Assembly: GCF_014268935.2 (NCBI RefSeq)
Contig: NZ_JABWRJ020000001.1
Span: 620,001 to 684,000, forward strand
Length of the DNA stretch: 64,000 nucleotides
Source of the DNA: Pseudomonas peradeniyensis
Lineage (GTDB): Bacteria > Pseudomonadota > Gammaproteobacteria > Pseudomonadales > Pseudomonadaceae
Direction: 5' to 3'
This document shows, in pieces, positions 46,880 to 56,275 of this stretch (its first letter is position 1; every line of letters begins with the position of its first letter). The notes under the pieces were generated by a model that had not been told where the DNA came from, ran no database searches, and was given only the letters and a program-made list of their open reading frames with translations. Position numbers and translations under genes: made by a program.

Positions 46880-48445
46880 GTGCGTCAGAACCTGCCGGTC
46901 AATCCGGTCGAGCAAAGCTTTCCCGAGCACCAGCGGCTGATTTCGGCGACCGACACGGCCAGCCTGATCACCTACTGCAACGCCGAGTTTGCCGCCATCA
47001 GCGGCTACAGCCAGGACGAGCTGATCGGCAGCCCGCACAACCTGGTGCGTCACCCGGACATGCCCGAGGCGGTGTTCGAGCTGATGTGGCAGTACCTCAA
47101 GGCTGGCCGCAGCTGGATGGGCATCGTCAAGAACCGCTGTCGCAACGGCAACTTCTATTGGGTCAACGCCTACGTCACGCCGATGCTCGACAACGGCCAG
47201 GTGGTCGGCTACGAGTCGGTGCGCGTGCGCCCGACCCGCGAGCAGGTGGCCCGCGCCGAGGCCCTGTACGCCCGGTTGCGTGAAGGCAAGGCGGCGCTGT
47301 CGCCGGCCCGGCGCTTGGCCCTGCTGGGGCGGGCCATGGCGCTGCCGCTGCTGGCGGGAGCCGTGGCCATTGGCGCCGGTCAGGTATTGCCGGACCTGCC
47401 CGCCCAAGGCCTGACCCTGGCGCTGTTCGCCGGCGTCGGCCTGTGGGCGCAGAGCCGCATGGGGCGCCACTTGCGGCGCATCGTTCAGGTCGCGGACAAC
47501 ACCTTCAGCGACCCGGTCGCGGCCTTGACCTATAGCGACCTGCCCGGTGCCGCCGGGCAGCTGGAACTGATCCTGGTCAGTGAGGAGGCGCGTCTGAAGA
47601 CCGCGCTCACCCGTCTGAGCGACCTCGCCGTGCAGATGGCCGGCGCCGCCCAGGATGCCGGGCGGTTGTCGCGCAGTACCGAGTCGGCGCTGCTCGAACA
47701 GCGTGCCGAGACTGACCTCACCGCCACCGCCATGACCGAGATGGCCGCTTCCATCGGCGAGGTCGCCGGCCACGTGCAACTGACAGCCGAGCAGGCGCAC
47801 ACCGCGCACCTGCTGGCCGGTCAGGGCAGTCAGGTGGCTGACGCCACCGGCGCTGCGATCCAGAGCCTGGCCGGCACGGTCGGGCAGATCAACCAGGCGG
47901 TCAACGACCTGGCCGGTCAGACCGGTGCCATTGCCGAGGCAGCCGGAATGATCCGCGCCATCGCCGAGCAGACCAACCTGCTGGCGCTCAACGCCGCCAT
48001 CGAAGCGGCCCGCGCCGGCGAGCAGGGGCGCGGCTTCGCGGTGGTCGCCGACGAGGTGCGCGCCCTGGCCGACAAGACCCGCCAGTCGACCCTGCATATC
48101 CAGTCGATTATCGACAGCCTGCGCGGCGGTGCCGAGCAGGCGGTGAGCATCGCCAGCCAGGGTATAGAAGGCGCACAGCAGGGCGTGACCCAGGTCGCCC
48201 TGACCCAGGAGGCCCTGCAGGGCATCCAGCATGCGGTGCAGCGCATCAGCGACATGAGCCAGCAGATGGCTGCGGCCTCGCAGGAGCAGTCCAGCGTGGC
48301 CGAGGATGTCTCGCGGCAGATCAACGGCGTGGCCGGCACGGTGCAGCAAAGCGCCCGCCATGCCAATGCCGCCGCCATTCGCGGCGCGGAACTGGAGCAA
48401 GTGTGCGCCGGGTTGCGTGCCCTGGTGGAGCGCTTCAACCGCTAG
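46880..48445 (+). CDS. aer1: PAS-containing energy-taxis receptor Aer1
   Basis: 521 residues from GTG 46880 behind GGAG; the open frame begins 33 bases earlier. An N-terminal cytoplasmic PAS domain ([44 protein letters not shown] then [14 protein letters not shown]) should bind FAD. It is followed by a hydrophobic hairpin ([37 protein letters not shown]) instead of a periplasmic sensor, and a standard signalling tip, [35 protein letters not shown]. It senses redox state for aerotaxis. The pairing with the next gene is that of P. putida aer1 with PP2258 (from memory). Confidence 0.92.
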   Translation: MRQNLPVNPVEQSFPEHQRLISATDTASLITYCNAEFAAISGYSQDELIGSPHNLVRHPDMPEAVFELMWQYLKAGRSWMGIVKNRCRNGNFYWVNAYVTPMLDNGQVVGYESVRVRPTREQVARAEALYARLREGKAALSPARRLALLGRAMALPLLAGAVAIGAGQVLPDLPAQGLTLALFAGVGLWAQSRMGRHLRRIVQVADNTFSDPVAALTYSDLPGAAGQLELILVSEEARLKTALTRLSDLAVQMAGAAQDAGRLSRSTESALLEQRAETDLTATAMTEMAASIGEVAGHVQLTAEQAHTAHLLAGQGSQVADATGAAIQSLAGTVGQINQAVNDLAGQTGAIAEAAGMIRAIAEQTNLLALNAAIEAARAGEQGRGFAVVADEVRALADKTRQSTLHIQSIIDSLRGGAEQAVSIASQGIEGAQQGVTQVALTQEALQGIQHAVQRISDMSQQMAAASQEQSSVAEDVSRQINGVAGTVQQSARHANAAAIRGAELEQVCAGLRALVERFNR

Positions 48446-48457
48446 GTTGCGAGGCTT

Positions 48458-50140
48458 ATGGACGATAACTACCGCGCGGCCGTCGATGCGGCCGCGATTT
48501 TTTCCGAGACCGACCTGCGCGGTCACATCACCTACGTCAACCAGCAGTTCTGCAGCATCTCCGGCTACAGCCGCGAGGAACTGCTGGGGGCCAACCACCG
48601 CATCCTCAATTCCGGGTTGCACGAGCCGACCTTTTTCCTCGAGATGTGGCGCGCGCTGGCCGCCGGCCGGGTGTGGAAGGGCGAGATCTGCAACCGCGCC
48701 AAGGACGGCTCGCTGTACTGGGTGGACAGCACCATGGTACCGCTGATCGACCCGCACACCGGCCAGGTGCGCAAGTACGTGTCGATCCGTTTCGACGTCA
48801 CCGAGAAGCGCCAGTTGCTGCACACCCTGCAGTGGCGCGTGGGGCACGACGTGCTGACCGGCCTGCCGAACCGCGCCTACCTGTCCGACCTGCTCAACCA
48901 GGCCTTGGCGTTCTCCCGCCGGGAGAGTATTCCGTTGGCGGTGTGCATGCTCGACCTCGATGGCTTCAAGGCGGTCAACGACGGCTACGGCCATGCCACC
49001 GGCGACCTGCTGTTGGTGGAAGTCGCCCAGCGCCTGCAGAACATCCTGCGCGGCGGCGATGCAGTGGCGCGGCTGTCGGGCGACGAGTTCGTGCTGATCC
49101 TGCGCCATATCGAAGGTCCGCAGCAGTTGCATGCCGCGTTGCAGCGCATCCTCCAGGCGCTGGCCGCACCCTATGTGGTGCGCGATCACCCGCTGAGCCT
49201 GAGCGCGAGCATCGGCGTGACCCTGTTCCCGCAGGATGACGAGGATGCCGACACCCTGGTGCGCCACGCCGACCAGGCCATGTACGTGGCCAAGCAGCGC
49301 GGACGCAACCGCTACCACCTGTTCGACGTGTCCCAGGAGCTCGAGCTCAAGGCCACCCACCAGACCGTGGCGCGGGTGCGCCAGGCCATGCGCCAGGGCG
49401 AGCTGTGCCTGCACTACCAGCCCAAGGTGAACATGCGCAGCGGCCAGGTGATTGGTTTCGAAGCCTTGTTGCGCTGGATGCATCCGTCCAAGGGGCCGGT
49501 ACCGCCGGGGGAGTTCCTGCCTTTCGTGGAGCAGACCGACCTGATCGTCGAGCTGGGCGAGTGGGTCATCGACCAGGCCTTGACCCAGTTGCAGCAGTGG
49601 CAGCTGTCAGGGCGTGACTGGTCACTGAGCGTCAACATCGCCGCTCGCCAGCTGCAACGCGGCGACTTTGCCCAGCGCCTTGAGCGCCTGCTGGCGCGTC
49701 ATCCCGGGGTGTCACCGGGGCGTCTGGACCTTGAAATCGTCGAGTCGGTGGCGATCGACAACCTGCCGCGGGTTGGCCGTTGCCTGGATGCCTGCCGAGC
49801 CCTGGGCGTACGTTTTTCCCTGGACGACTTCGGTACCGGCTATTCCTCGTTGAGCTACCTCAAGCGCCTGCCGGCGCAGACCATCAAGATCGACAAGTCC
49901 TTCGTGCGCGACATCCTTCATGATCATGACGACCTGGCCCTGACCGGCGCGGTAATCGGCCTGGCGCGGGCGTTCGGGCGCGAAGTGATCGCCGAAGGGG
50001 TGGAGACTGTCGAGCACGGGCGGGTGCTGATGGGGCTGGGCTGCGAGCTGGCCCAGGGTTACGGCATCGCCCGGCCGATGCCGGTGGAGGCGGTGGCGCA
50101 GTGGGTGGCGGACTACCGGCAGCCGCAGCAGTGGTGCTGA
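48458..50140 (+). CDS. PAS-GGDEF-EAL c-di-GMP turnover protein (PP2258-like)
   Basis: 560 residues from ATG 48458, 12 bases after aer1. PAS (ETDLRGHITYVNQQFCSISGYSREELLGANH), GGDEF domain with the motif RLSGDEFV (S replaces the first G), then EAL domain with GFEALLRW, VNIAARQLQRGDF, DDFGTGYSSLSYLKRLP and KIDKSFV. All main phosphodiesterase residues appear present, and the SGDEF variant is often still active, so the protein may both make and degrade c-di-GMP. In P. putida a homologue encoded after aer1 affects motility (from memory). Confidence 0.9.
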   Translation: MDDNYRAAVDAAAIFSETDLRGHITYVNQQFCSISGYSREELLGANHRILNSGLHEPTFFLEMWRALAAGRVWKGEICNRAKDGSLYWVDSTMVPLIDPHTGQVRKYVSIRFDVTEKRQLLHTLQWRVGHDVLTGLPNRAYLSDLLNQALAFSRRESIPLAVCMLDLDGFKAVNDGYGHATGDLLLVEVAQRLQNILRGGDAVARLSGDEFVLILRHIEGPQQLHAALQRILQALAAPYVVRDHPLSLSASIGVTLFPQDDEDADTLVRHADQAMYVAKQRGRNRYHLFDVSQELELKATHQTVARVRQAMRQGELCLHYQPKVNMRSGQVIGFEALLRWMHPSKGPVPPGEFLPFVEQTDLIVELGEWVIDQALTQLQQWQLSGRDWSLSVNIAARQLQRGDFAQRLERLLARHPGVSPGRLDLEIVESVAIDNLPRVGRCLDACRALGVRFSLDDFGTGYSSLSYLKRLPAQTIKIDKSFVRDILHDHDDLALTGAVIGLARAFGREVIAEGVETVEHGRVLMGLGCELAQGYGIARPMPVEAVAQWVADYRQPQQWC

Positions 50141-50191
50141 GCTTGCCCCTGCAGGAGCGGACAAACCCATTCCTGCAGGGGTAGAGCCTGT

Positions 50192-50683
50192 TCACGCCTG
50201 CGGCGCCGTGCTCTTCACCGCCGCCAGCTCCGGATGCGCCACCAGCTTGTCGATATGCAGCTCGTCGTTATTCATCCAGGTCTCGGTCAGCACCCGGTAA
50301 TGCTCCATGTCGCGGCAGCGCATGCGCAGGCTGTAGTCGAAGTGCCCGCTGATCAGCTGGCACTCGTAGACCTGCGGGCAGGCGCGCACGGTGGCTTCGA
50401 AGGCTCGTTGCGCCGAGCGCCCGCTCTGGTTGGACAACGCCACCAGCACCAGCAACGACAACCCGGGGGAGACCTGCTGCAGGTCGATGATGGCCCCGTA
50501 ACCGCGGATCACCCCGCGCCGCTCCAGCTTGCGCACCCGTTCCAGGCAGGGCCTGGGGGTCAGGTGCACGAGGGTGGAGAGCTTTTCGTAGGTGATCCTT
50601 CCTTGGTGTCGCAGCACGTCGATGATCGCTTCGTCGATGCGATCCAGCGGTGCGGCGGCGGGGGTGATGGCCTTGGTATCCAT
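50192..50683 (-). CDS. Lrp/AsnC family regulator
   Basis: 163 residues. DNA-binding domain LDRIDEAIIDVLRHQGRITYEKLSTLVHLTPRPCLERVRKLERRGVIRGYGAIID and an RAM effector domain (PQVYECQLISGHFDYSLRMRCRD). It begins 13 bases after the ABC ATPase gene and is the last gene of that operon, so it is the likely regulator of the citrulline/ornithine cluster. Confidence 0.92.
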   Translation of the reverse strand: MDTKAITPAAAPLDRIDEAIIDVLRHQGRITYEKLSTLVHLTPRPCLERVRKLERRGVIRGYGAIIDLQQVSPGLSLLVLVALSNQSGRSAQRAFEATVRACPQVYECQLISGHFDYSLRMRCRDMEHYRVLTETWMNNDELHIDKLVAHPELAAVKSTAPQA

Positions 50684-50696
50684 ATGCGGCGTGACT

Positions 50697-51509
50697 TCAC
50701 TTCAGACGATTGGAGAGGAACTGCCGCAGGCGCTCGCTTTGTGGCCGGTCGAGGATCTCGGCGCTGCCGCTTTCCTCGACCAGGCCCTGGTGCAGGAACA
50801 GCACCTGGCTCGACACCTGGCGGGCGAACCCCATTTCATGGGTGACCATGAGCATGGTACGTCCTTCCTCGGCGAGCGTCTGTATCACCTTGAGCACTTC
50901 GCCGACCAACTCGGGGTCCAGCGCCGAGGTGGGCTCGTCGAACAGGATGATTTCCGGCTCCATCGCCAGCGCCCGGGCGATGGCCACGCGCTGTTGCTGG
51001 CCACCGGAGAGAAACGCCGGGTACTGGTCGGCGGCGCGGGCCGGCAGGCCGACCTTGTCCAGGTACTTGCGTGCCCGCGCCTCGGCTTCGCCGGCGCTGA
51101 TGCCCAGCACCTTGCGCGGCGCCAGGCAGATGTTCTCCAGTACCGTCAGGTGGCTCCACAGGTTGAAGTGCTGGAACACCATGGCCAGGCGCGTGCGCAG
51201 GTTCTGCAGCTGGGCCGCTGGCGGGGTGCCCTTGCTCAGGTCGAGGGTCTGGCCGTCGAGGGTGATGCTGCCGGCGTTGGGCTTTTCGAGGAAATTGATG
51301 CAGCGCAGGAAGGTGCTCTTGCCCGAGCCGCTGGCGCCGATCAGGCTGATCACGTCGCCCTTGCGCGCCTGCAGCGAGACACCCTTGAGCACCTGGTGCT
51401 CGCCGTAATGCTTGTGCAGCCCCTCGACGCTGAGCTTGGTGGCGCCGGTATGGGCGTGCGCCTTGGGGGCCTGTTCGAAGGTGGTGAGTGGCAGTGCGGT
51501 AGCGGTCAT
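50697..51509 (-). CDS. ABC transporter ATP-binding protein, polar amino acid type
   Basis: 270 residues from ATG 51507-51509. HisP/AotP type: Walker A IGASGSGKSTFLRCINFLEKP, Q-loop VFQHFNLWSHLTVLEN, signature LSGGQQQRVAIARALAMEP, Walker B IILFDEPTSALDPE. It powers uptake through the two permeases that follow in the gene order. The context with CtlX and ornithine cyclodeaminase points to citrulline, ornithine or arginine as substrate. Confidence 0.92.
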   Translation of the reverse strand: MTATALPLTTFEQAPKAHAHTGATKLSVEGLHKHYGEHQVLKGVSLQARKGDVISLIGASGSGKSTFLRCINFLEKPNAGSITLDGQTLDLSKGTPPAAQLQNLRTRLAMVFQHFNLWSHLTVLENICLAPRKVLGISAGEAEARARKYLDKVGLPARAADQYPAFLSGGQQQRVAIARALAMEPEIILFDEPTSALDPELVGEVLKVIQTLAEEGRTMLMVTHEMGFARQVSSQVLFLHQGLVEESGSAEILDRPQSERLRQFLSNRLK

Positions 51510-51513
51510 GGGT

Positions 51514-52227
51514 TCAGCCTCGGGCAGGGTCAAGGAAGCGCATCCAGCGACGTTCGGCCAGGCGGAACAGGCCGACCAGGGCGAAGGACAGCAGCATGTA
51601 CAGCAGGGCGGCCACGCCGAAGGCCTGGAAGGTCAGGAAGGTCGCGGCGTTGGCGTCGCGGGCCACCTTGAGGATGTCGGCGACGGTGGCGGTGAAGGCC
51701 AGCGAGGTGGCGTGCAGCATCAGGATCAGCTCGTTGCTGTAGGCCGGCAGCGAGCGGCGCAAGGCCGCTGGCAATACCAGGAACAGGTTGAGCCTCCAGC
51801 CGCGCAGGCCGTAGGCCTGGGCCGCTTCCAGTTCGCCGGCGGGCAGGTTGCGGATGGCCCCGGCGAAGATTTCCACGGTGTAGGCGCAGGTGTTGAGCAC
51901 GAACGCCAGCAGGGTGCAGTTGAGCGCGTTGCGGAAAAACTGGTCGAGCAAGGCATGCTCGCGCACCACCTGCAGGCCGTAGAGCCCGGTGTAGCAGATC
52001 AGCAGCTGGATATAGAGCGGCGTGCCGCGGAACACGAAGGTGTACAGCTGCACCGGCAGGCGCAGCCAGGCGTGGCGCGAGGTGCGTGCCAGGGCCAGCG
52101 GCAGCGACAGGGCGAAGCCCAGCACCATGCTGGCCAGGAACAGCCAGAGGGTCATGGCCAGGCCCGACAGGCCGCTGCCGTCGTGGTAGAGGTAGGCCAG
52201 GCCGTATTCCTGAAGGAGTTCGATCAT
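51514..52227 (-). CDS. ABC transporter permease (HisM-like)
   Basis: 237 residues from ATG 52225-52227. Helical permease with the amino-acid transporter EAA loop ELEAAQAYGLRGWRLNLFLVLPAALRRSLPAYSNELILMLH. The stop lies 4 bases before the ATPase start. Its own start overlaps the end of the upstream permease gene by 4 bases. Confidence 0.92.
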   Translation of the reverse strand: MIELLQEYGLAYLYHDGSGLSGLAMTLWLFLASMVLGFALSLPLALARTSRHAWLRLPVQLYTFVFRGTPLYIQLLICYTGLYGLQVVREHALLDQFFRNALNCTLLAFVLNTCAYTVEIFAGAIRNLPAGELEAAQAYGLRGWRLNLFLVLPAALRRSLPAYSNELILMLHATSLAFTATVADILKVARDANAATFLTFQAFGVAALLYMLLSFALVGLFRLAERRWMRFLDPARG

Positions 52228-52931
52228 CGCGCCAGCTCCTTGATGCCGATGTTGTAGCGCCGCTCGAGGTGCTTGAGCAGGCGGTTGGACAGGGTGGTGA
52301 TGGCCAGGTACACCAGGCCCGCCAGGCACAGGAAGAACAACACGTCGTTGGTGCTCTTGCCGGCGTTCTGCGCGGCCTTGACCAGGTCGGCCAGGCCGAT
52401 GATCGACACCAGCGCGGTGGACTTGAGCAGCACCAGCCAGTTGTTGCCCAGCCCCGGCAGGGCGAAGCGCATCAGTTGCGGGAACAGCACCAGCCGAAAC
52501 CGCTGTGCCCGACTCAGGCCGTAGGCGGTGGCGGCCTCCAGTTGGCCGACGGGCACGCTGAGGATGGCGCCGCGAAAGTTTTCGGTGAAATACGCGCCAT
52601 AGATGAAGCCCAGGGTGATGACCCCGGCGCCGAACGGATCGATCTCGACATAGTCCCAGCCCAGCGCCTCGGTCAGGTCGTTGAGCCAGATCTGCATGCT
52701 GTAGAAGATCAGCAGGATCAGCACCAGGTCCGGGACGCTGCGGATCAGCGTGGTGTAGAGGGTGGCCGGCAGGCGCAGCAGTCGGGATCGCGACAGCTTG
52801 GCGCTGGCGCCGATCAGGCCGAGCGCGAGGCTCAGCGCCAGCGACAGCAGGGCCAGCTTGACGGTCATCCAGGTGCCTTGGGCCAGCAGCGGGCCGAAGC
52901 CTTGCAGGCCGCTTGTGAGGAAGTCGTGCAT
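52224..52931 (-). CDS. ABC transporter permease (HisQ-like)
   Basis: 235 residues. A second polar-amino-acid permease with the EAA loop QLEAATAYGLSRAQRFRLVLFPQLMRFALPGLGNNWLVLLKSTALVSIIGLADLV and an N-terminal LLAQGTWMTVKLALLSLALSLALGL. It forms the heterodimeric channel with the HisM-like protein. A single REP unit separates it from the binding-protein gene. Confidence 0.92.
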   Translation of the reverse strand: MHDFLTSGLQGFGPLLAQGTWMTVKLALLSLALSLALGLIGASAKLSRSRLLRLPATLYTTLIRSVPDLVLILLIFYSMQIWLNDLTEALGWDYVEIDPFGAGVITLGFIYGAYFTENFRGAILSVPVGQLEAATAYGLSRAQRFRLVLFPQLMRFALPGLGNNWLVLLKSTALVSIIGLADLVKAAQNAGKSTNDVLFFLCLAGLVYLAITTLSNRLLKHLERRYNIGIKELAR

Positions 52932-52953
52932 GGGGGGATCTCGCGGGGAGGCT

Positions 52954-52980
52954 ATCGCGGGGCCAGCCCGCTCCCACAGG
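52954..52980. repeat. Single REP unit
   Basis: One ATCGCGGGGCCAGCCCGCTC unit with CCACAGG end, unpaired, in the 69-bp gap between the binding-protein and permease genes. It may reduce permease expression relative to the binding protein. Confidence 0.75.
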
Positions 52981-53000
52981 GAGGCGGGCGGCCCGCCGGG

Positions 53001-53783
53001 TCACTCGTTGTAGATGTCCAGGTCGCCGACGTACTTCTTCTGGATCTCGGCATAGGTGCCGTCGGCGTGGATCATGGCGATGCCCTTGTCGAGCAGGGCC
53101 TTGAGCTCGGGGTCGGTCTTGCGCAGGCCCATGGCGATGTCCAGCGGCAGGGTCGGGTCCTTGATCGCCGGGCCGCTCCTGAAATCGGCACCCTCGGGCT
53201 TGGAGAGGAAGTTCAGCTGGGCTTCGAGCTTGTCGGTGACGGTGGCGTCGAGGCGGCCGTTGAGCAGGTCGGCGTAGTTCTGGTCCTGGCCCTGGTAGGC
53301 CTTGACCTGCGCGCCCAGCGGCGCCAGCACGGCGCGGGCGTAGGCCTCCTGCAGCGAGCCCTGGAGCACGCCGACCTGCTTGCCCTTGAGCGATTCGGCG
53401 CTGTCGCCGAAGTCGGCCGACTTGCGCACGATCACCGAGGTGGGGCTGAGGAACAGGCGGTTGCTGAAGTCGATCTGCTTCAGGCGGGCCGGGGTGACGG
53501 CCATCGACGACATGATGGCGTCGAACTTGCGGGCGCGCAGGGCGGGGATCATGCCGTCGAATTCGTTGTGCACCCAGGTGCACTTGACCTGCAGCTTGGC
53601 GCAGATGGCATTGCCCAGGTCGATGTCGAAGCCTTGCAGGCTGCCATCGGCGGCGACGGATTCGAACGGTGGGTATTCGGGGAACACGCCGAAGCGGATC
53701 TCGGTCCACTCCTTGGCCTGAGTGAGGGTGGTGGCGCACAACGAGAACAGCAGCACGCCGAGGCGTTTTCGCATGGAGGGCAT
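53001..53783 (-). CDS. Periplasmic amino-acid-binding protein of the ABC importer
   Basis: 260 residues; ATG 53781-53783, with another in-frame ATG 9 bases on. Signal peptide LGVLLFSLCATTLTQAKEW, then the SBP_bac_3 fold: IRFGVFPEYPPFESVAADGSLQGFDIDLGNAICAKLQVKCTWV, FDAIMSSMAVTPARLKQIDFSNRL, GVLQGSLQEAYARAVL, AIKDPTLPLDIAMGLRK. It is the specificity component; the ligand is inferred as citrulline or ornithine from context. First gene of the transport operon. Confidence 0.92.
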   Translation of the reverse strand: MPSMRKRLGVLLFSLCATTLTQAKEWTEIRFGVFPEYPPFESVAADGSLQGFDIDLGNAICAKLQVKCTWVHNEFDGMIPALRARKFDAIMSSMAVTPARLKQIDFSNRLFLSPTSVIVRKSADFGDSAESLKGKQVGVLQGSLQEAYARAVLAPLGAQVKAYQGQDQNYADLLNGRLDATVTDKLEAQLNFLSKPEGADFRSGPAIKDPTLPLDIAMGLRKTDPELKALLDKGIAMIHADGTYAEIQKKYVGDLDIYNE

Positions 53784-53918
53784 GGTCTTGGGTCCCTGGG
53801 TGTTGTTATTGGTAGTAGGGCGATTAGCGCGTGTAGGTCCGTCGGTGACTCATGGGTCGGGCTCAGAATGCGCGAGATAGACAGGTTTTTTGTGTCGTTT
53901 GCCTGCGCGTGGGCTGCC

Positions 53919-53959
53919 GGATTCGGCTGTAAAGTTTCTTTTTGCAGCCGAATCGGCTG
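53919..53959. promoter_or_regulatory. Palindromic operator region of the citrulline transport operon
   Basis: CAGCCGAATCGGCTG (53945-53959) is a perfect 15-bp palindrome with a central A. GGATTCGGCTG at 53919-53929 is a partial second copy in reverse orientation. A 14/15 match occurs in front of ctlX at 56276. The sites start about 136 bases upstream of the binding-protein gene and are candidates for the Lrp-type regulator encoded in the operon. Confidence 0.6.
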
Positions 53960-54044
53960 TACCGACAAAGATTTATGGAAGTGCGACAGCGGTTTCGGTC
54001 ACTGCCGCTGCTCACGTGGGCGTCCTATGGGCTTATGCGTACCC

Positions 54045-54161
54045 TGTAGGAGCGGCCTTGTGTCGCGAAAGGGGCGCGTAGCGGCCCCAGGATCTCAGAG
54101 TTGATGCACAGATTGCCGGGGCCGCTCTGCGGCCCTTTCGCGACACAAGGCCGCTCCTACA
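54045..54161. repeat. Long palindromic repeat, TGTAGGAGCGG type, intact
   Basis: 117 bp with the usual ends and inner stems (GGGGCGCGTAGCGGCCCC and GGGGCCGCTCTGCGGCCC). It lies between the binding-protein promoter and the end of the cyclodeaminase gene, separating two transcription units on the same strand. Confidence 0.85.
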
Positions 54162-54180
54162 GGGGGCTGTGCAGGGCCTG

Positions 54181-55227
54181 TCAGGCGGCGCTGGCCTTGC
54201 GTTGCGCCGCTTTCGGCTGCAGCAGGGCAAACAGGTCCTTCGGATTCTCCAACTGCGGCACCAGCGCGATATCCCGGCCGATGTCCAGCGCCCTGGCCAC
54301 ATCCAGCACATAGCGCAGCGCCGAGTAGTCTTCCAGGGCGAAACCGACCGAGTCGAACAGCGTCACCTGCGCGGCACTCTCGCGCCCGGCGGCGATCCCC
54401 TCGACCACCTGCCAGAACTCGGTGGTCGGCGAGTCCGCTGGCATCTGCTGGATCTCGCCCTCGACCCGGCTCTGCGGTTCGTACTCGACGATCACCCGCG
54501 CCCGCTCGACGATGTCGCGGTGCAGCTCGGTCTTGCCTGGGCAGTCGCCGCCCACGGCGTTGAGGTGCATGCCCGGCTCGATCATCTCTGGGGTGAGGAT
54601 GGTGGCGTAGGCCTTGTCGGCGGTGACCGTGGTGACGATGTCGGCGCCGCGCACCGCCTCGGCCACGCTGCCGGCAATCATCAGCTTAAGCTGCGGGAAA
54701 CCGGCCAGGTTGGCCACTAGTTTCTCCGAGGCCTTGCGGTCGATGTCGAACAGGCGAATCTCCTCGATGCCGAGCAAGGCATGGAAGGCGATGGCCTGGA
54801 ACTCGCTCTGCGAGCCGTTGCCGATCAGCGCCATGCGTTTGCTGTCCGGGCGCGCCAGGTAGCGGGCGGCCAGGGCCGAGGTGGCGGCGGTGCGGATGGC
54901 GGTGGTCAAGGTCATCTCGCTGAGCAGTACCGGCGCGCCGGTGTCGACATCGCCCAGGGCGCCGAAGGCCATCACTGTGAGCATCCCGTTGCGGGTGTTC
55001 TTCGGGTGGCCGTTGACGTACTTGAAGGCGTACAGGTTGGCGTCGGACACCGGCATCAGTTCGATCACCCCGTCCGCCGAGTGGTTGGCCAGGCGTGGGC
55101 ATTTCTCGAAGTCGTGCCAGCGCAGGTAGTCCTGGCGGATGTACTCGGCCATTTCGGTCAGGCAGGTGGGCAATCCCTTGCGGTTGACCAGGTGGGCGAG
55201 GTCGTGCACGTCGATGTAGCGGGTCAT
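54181..55227 (-). CDS. Ornithine cyclodeaminase
   Basis: 348 residues from ATG 55225-55227 behind AAGGAG. Mu-crystallin/OCD fold: EYIRQDYLRWHDFEKCPRLANHS, MPVSDANLYAFKYVNGHPKNTRNG, TAIRTAATSALAARYLARPDSKRMALIGNGSQSEFQAIAF (NAD site) and HLNAVGGDCPGKTELHRDIVERARVIVEYEPQSRVEGE with the catalytic aspartate. It converts ornithine to proline and ammonia, the step after CtlX. Confidence 0.92.
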   Translation of the reverse strand: MTRYIDVHDLAHLVNRKGLPTCLTEMAEYIRQDYLRWHDFEKCPRLANHSADGVIELMPVSDANLYAFKYVNGHPKNTRNGMLTVMAFGALGDVDTGAPVLLSEMTLTTAIRTAATSALAARYLARPDSKRMALIGNGSQSEFQAIAFHALLGIEEIRLFDIDRKASEKLVANLAGFPQLKLMIAGSVAEAVRGADIVTTVTADKAYATILTPEMIEPGMHLNAVGGDCPGKTELHRDIVERARVIVEYEPQSRVEGEIQQMPADSPTTEFWQVVEGIAAGRESAAQVTLFDSVGFALEDYSALRYVLDVARALDIGRDIALVPQLENPKDLFALLQPKAAQRKASAA

Positions 55228-55246
55228 GATGATTCTCCTTGTCGAG

Positions 55247-56164
55247 TCAGTGGCGCGAGGGCAGGTGGACTTCGGCGAGCATGCAGCGCGCGCTGCCGCC
55301 ACCGATGCGTTCGATATGGTCGATGTTCACCACCAGTGGGTGGCTGTGTCGCTCGACCTGGCGGCGCTGGTCGGCGTCGAGTGCATTCCATGCGCTGCGT
55401 GACATGACCAGCAGGGAGCGGCCGTCGCGGTCGTGGACTTCGAGCATGTTGCCGGCGAAGTTCTCCAGCTGGTCGAAGTTCAGCGCCAGCACCTGCTTGC
55501 CGGTATCGCGCAGTGAATGCTCCAGGGTGCGGCGTTCATCGTGGCGGGGCAGGGCGTCGAGGCAGGCCACGGCGAGCTGGCGGCCGACGTTCATCATCAC
55601 GTTGCTGTGGTAGATCGGCGCCTGGCGGCGGTCGACGGCGTGGAACAGGCACAGGCGGTAGTCCAGGCGCTCGGCGAACTGGCGCAGGGCGTGTTCATGG
55701 GTGCGCCCGGAGTGGCAGGCGTAGCTGATGCGGTGTTCGCGGTCCAGGACCATGCTGCCGGTGCCTTCGAGGAACAGATTCTGCTGTTCCAGCGGGCTCA
55801 GGTCGATGGTGCGCTGGATGGCGAAGCGCTCCTGCAGCACGCCCAGCACACCCTTGTTGCGTTCCAGGCGGCGGTTCTCGCCCTCCATCGGGTACAGCAC
55901 CAGGCTGCCGTCGGCGTGGCTGCTCCACCAGTTGTTGGGGAAGATCGAGTCAGGGGTATGGGGTTCGGGGGTGTCCTGTACCACCAGCACATCGACGCCG
56001 TGCTGGCGCAGGGTGTCGACGTAGCCGTCGAATTCTTCCAGGGCCTTTTCGCTGGCGGCCTGCGGGTCCGGCGGCGCCTGCTGGAAGCGGTTGTTGGCGG
56101 CGGTGTCGGGGTTGAAGGCGAACCGCGCCGGGCGAATCATGAGGACGGTATTTGTTGTTTGCAT
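55247..56164 (-). CDS. ctlX: Citrulline hydrolase CtlX (arginine deiminase-like fold)
   Basis: 305 residues from ATG 56162-56164. Amidinotransferase fold with TVLMIRPARFAFNPDTAANNRFQ, PDSIFPNNWWSSHADGSLVLYPM (acid residue), FLEGTGSMVLDREHRISYACHSGRT, APIYHSNVMMNVG (histidine) and the nucleophile in GGGSARCMLAEVHLP. Family members in Pseudomonas split citrulline to ornithine, ammonia and CO2 (from memory of genetic work). It is 19 bases upstream of ornithine cyclodeaminase in one operon. Confidence 0.9.
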   Translation of the reverse strand: MQTTNTVLMIRPARFAFNPDTAANNRFQQAPPDPQAASEKALEEFDGYVDTLRQHGVDVLVVQDTPEPHTPDSIFPNNWWSSHADGSLVLYPMEGENRRLERNKGVLGVLQERFAIQRTIDLSPLEQQNLFLEGTGSMVLDREHRISYACHSGRTHEHALRQFAERLDYRLCLFHAVDRRQAPIYHSNVMMNVGRQLAVACLDALPRHDERRTLEHSLRDTGKQVLALNFDQLENFAGNMLEVHDRDGRSLLVMSRSAWNALDADQRRQVERHSHPLVVNIDHIERIGGGSARCMLAEVHLPSRH

Positions 56165-56275
56165 TGGGCACGCATCCACGGGTGGGCTGTGTGACCATTG
56201 TGTGGTGGTTTGCGGTGAGATCCCGGCTGAAGCGGGCGGGGCGGGCAGCGGGTCCAGCTGAAATGGCTTGCTTGA

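Noticed and set aside
46733..49483. A 916-codon antisense frame over aer1 and the GGDEF-EAL gene
   Set aside because: It mirrors two well-recognised genes and has low-complexity composition; no start signal or family.
21050..54161. CRISPR-like reading of the repeated palindromes
   Set aside because: The copies are many kilobases apart, palindromic, and not separated by uniform spacers; they are REP-type elements.
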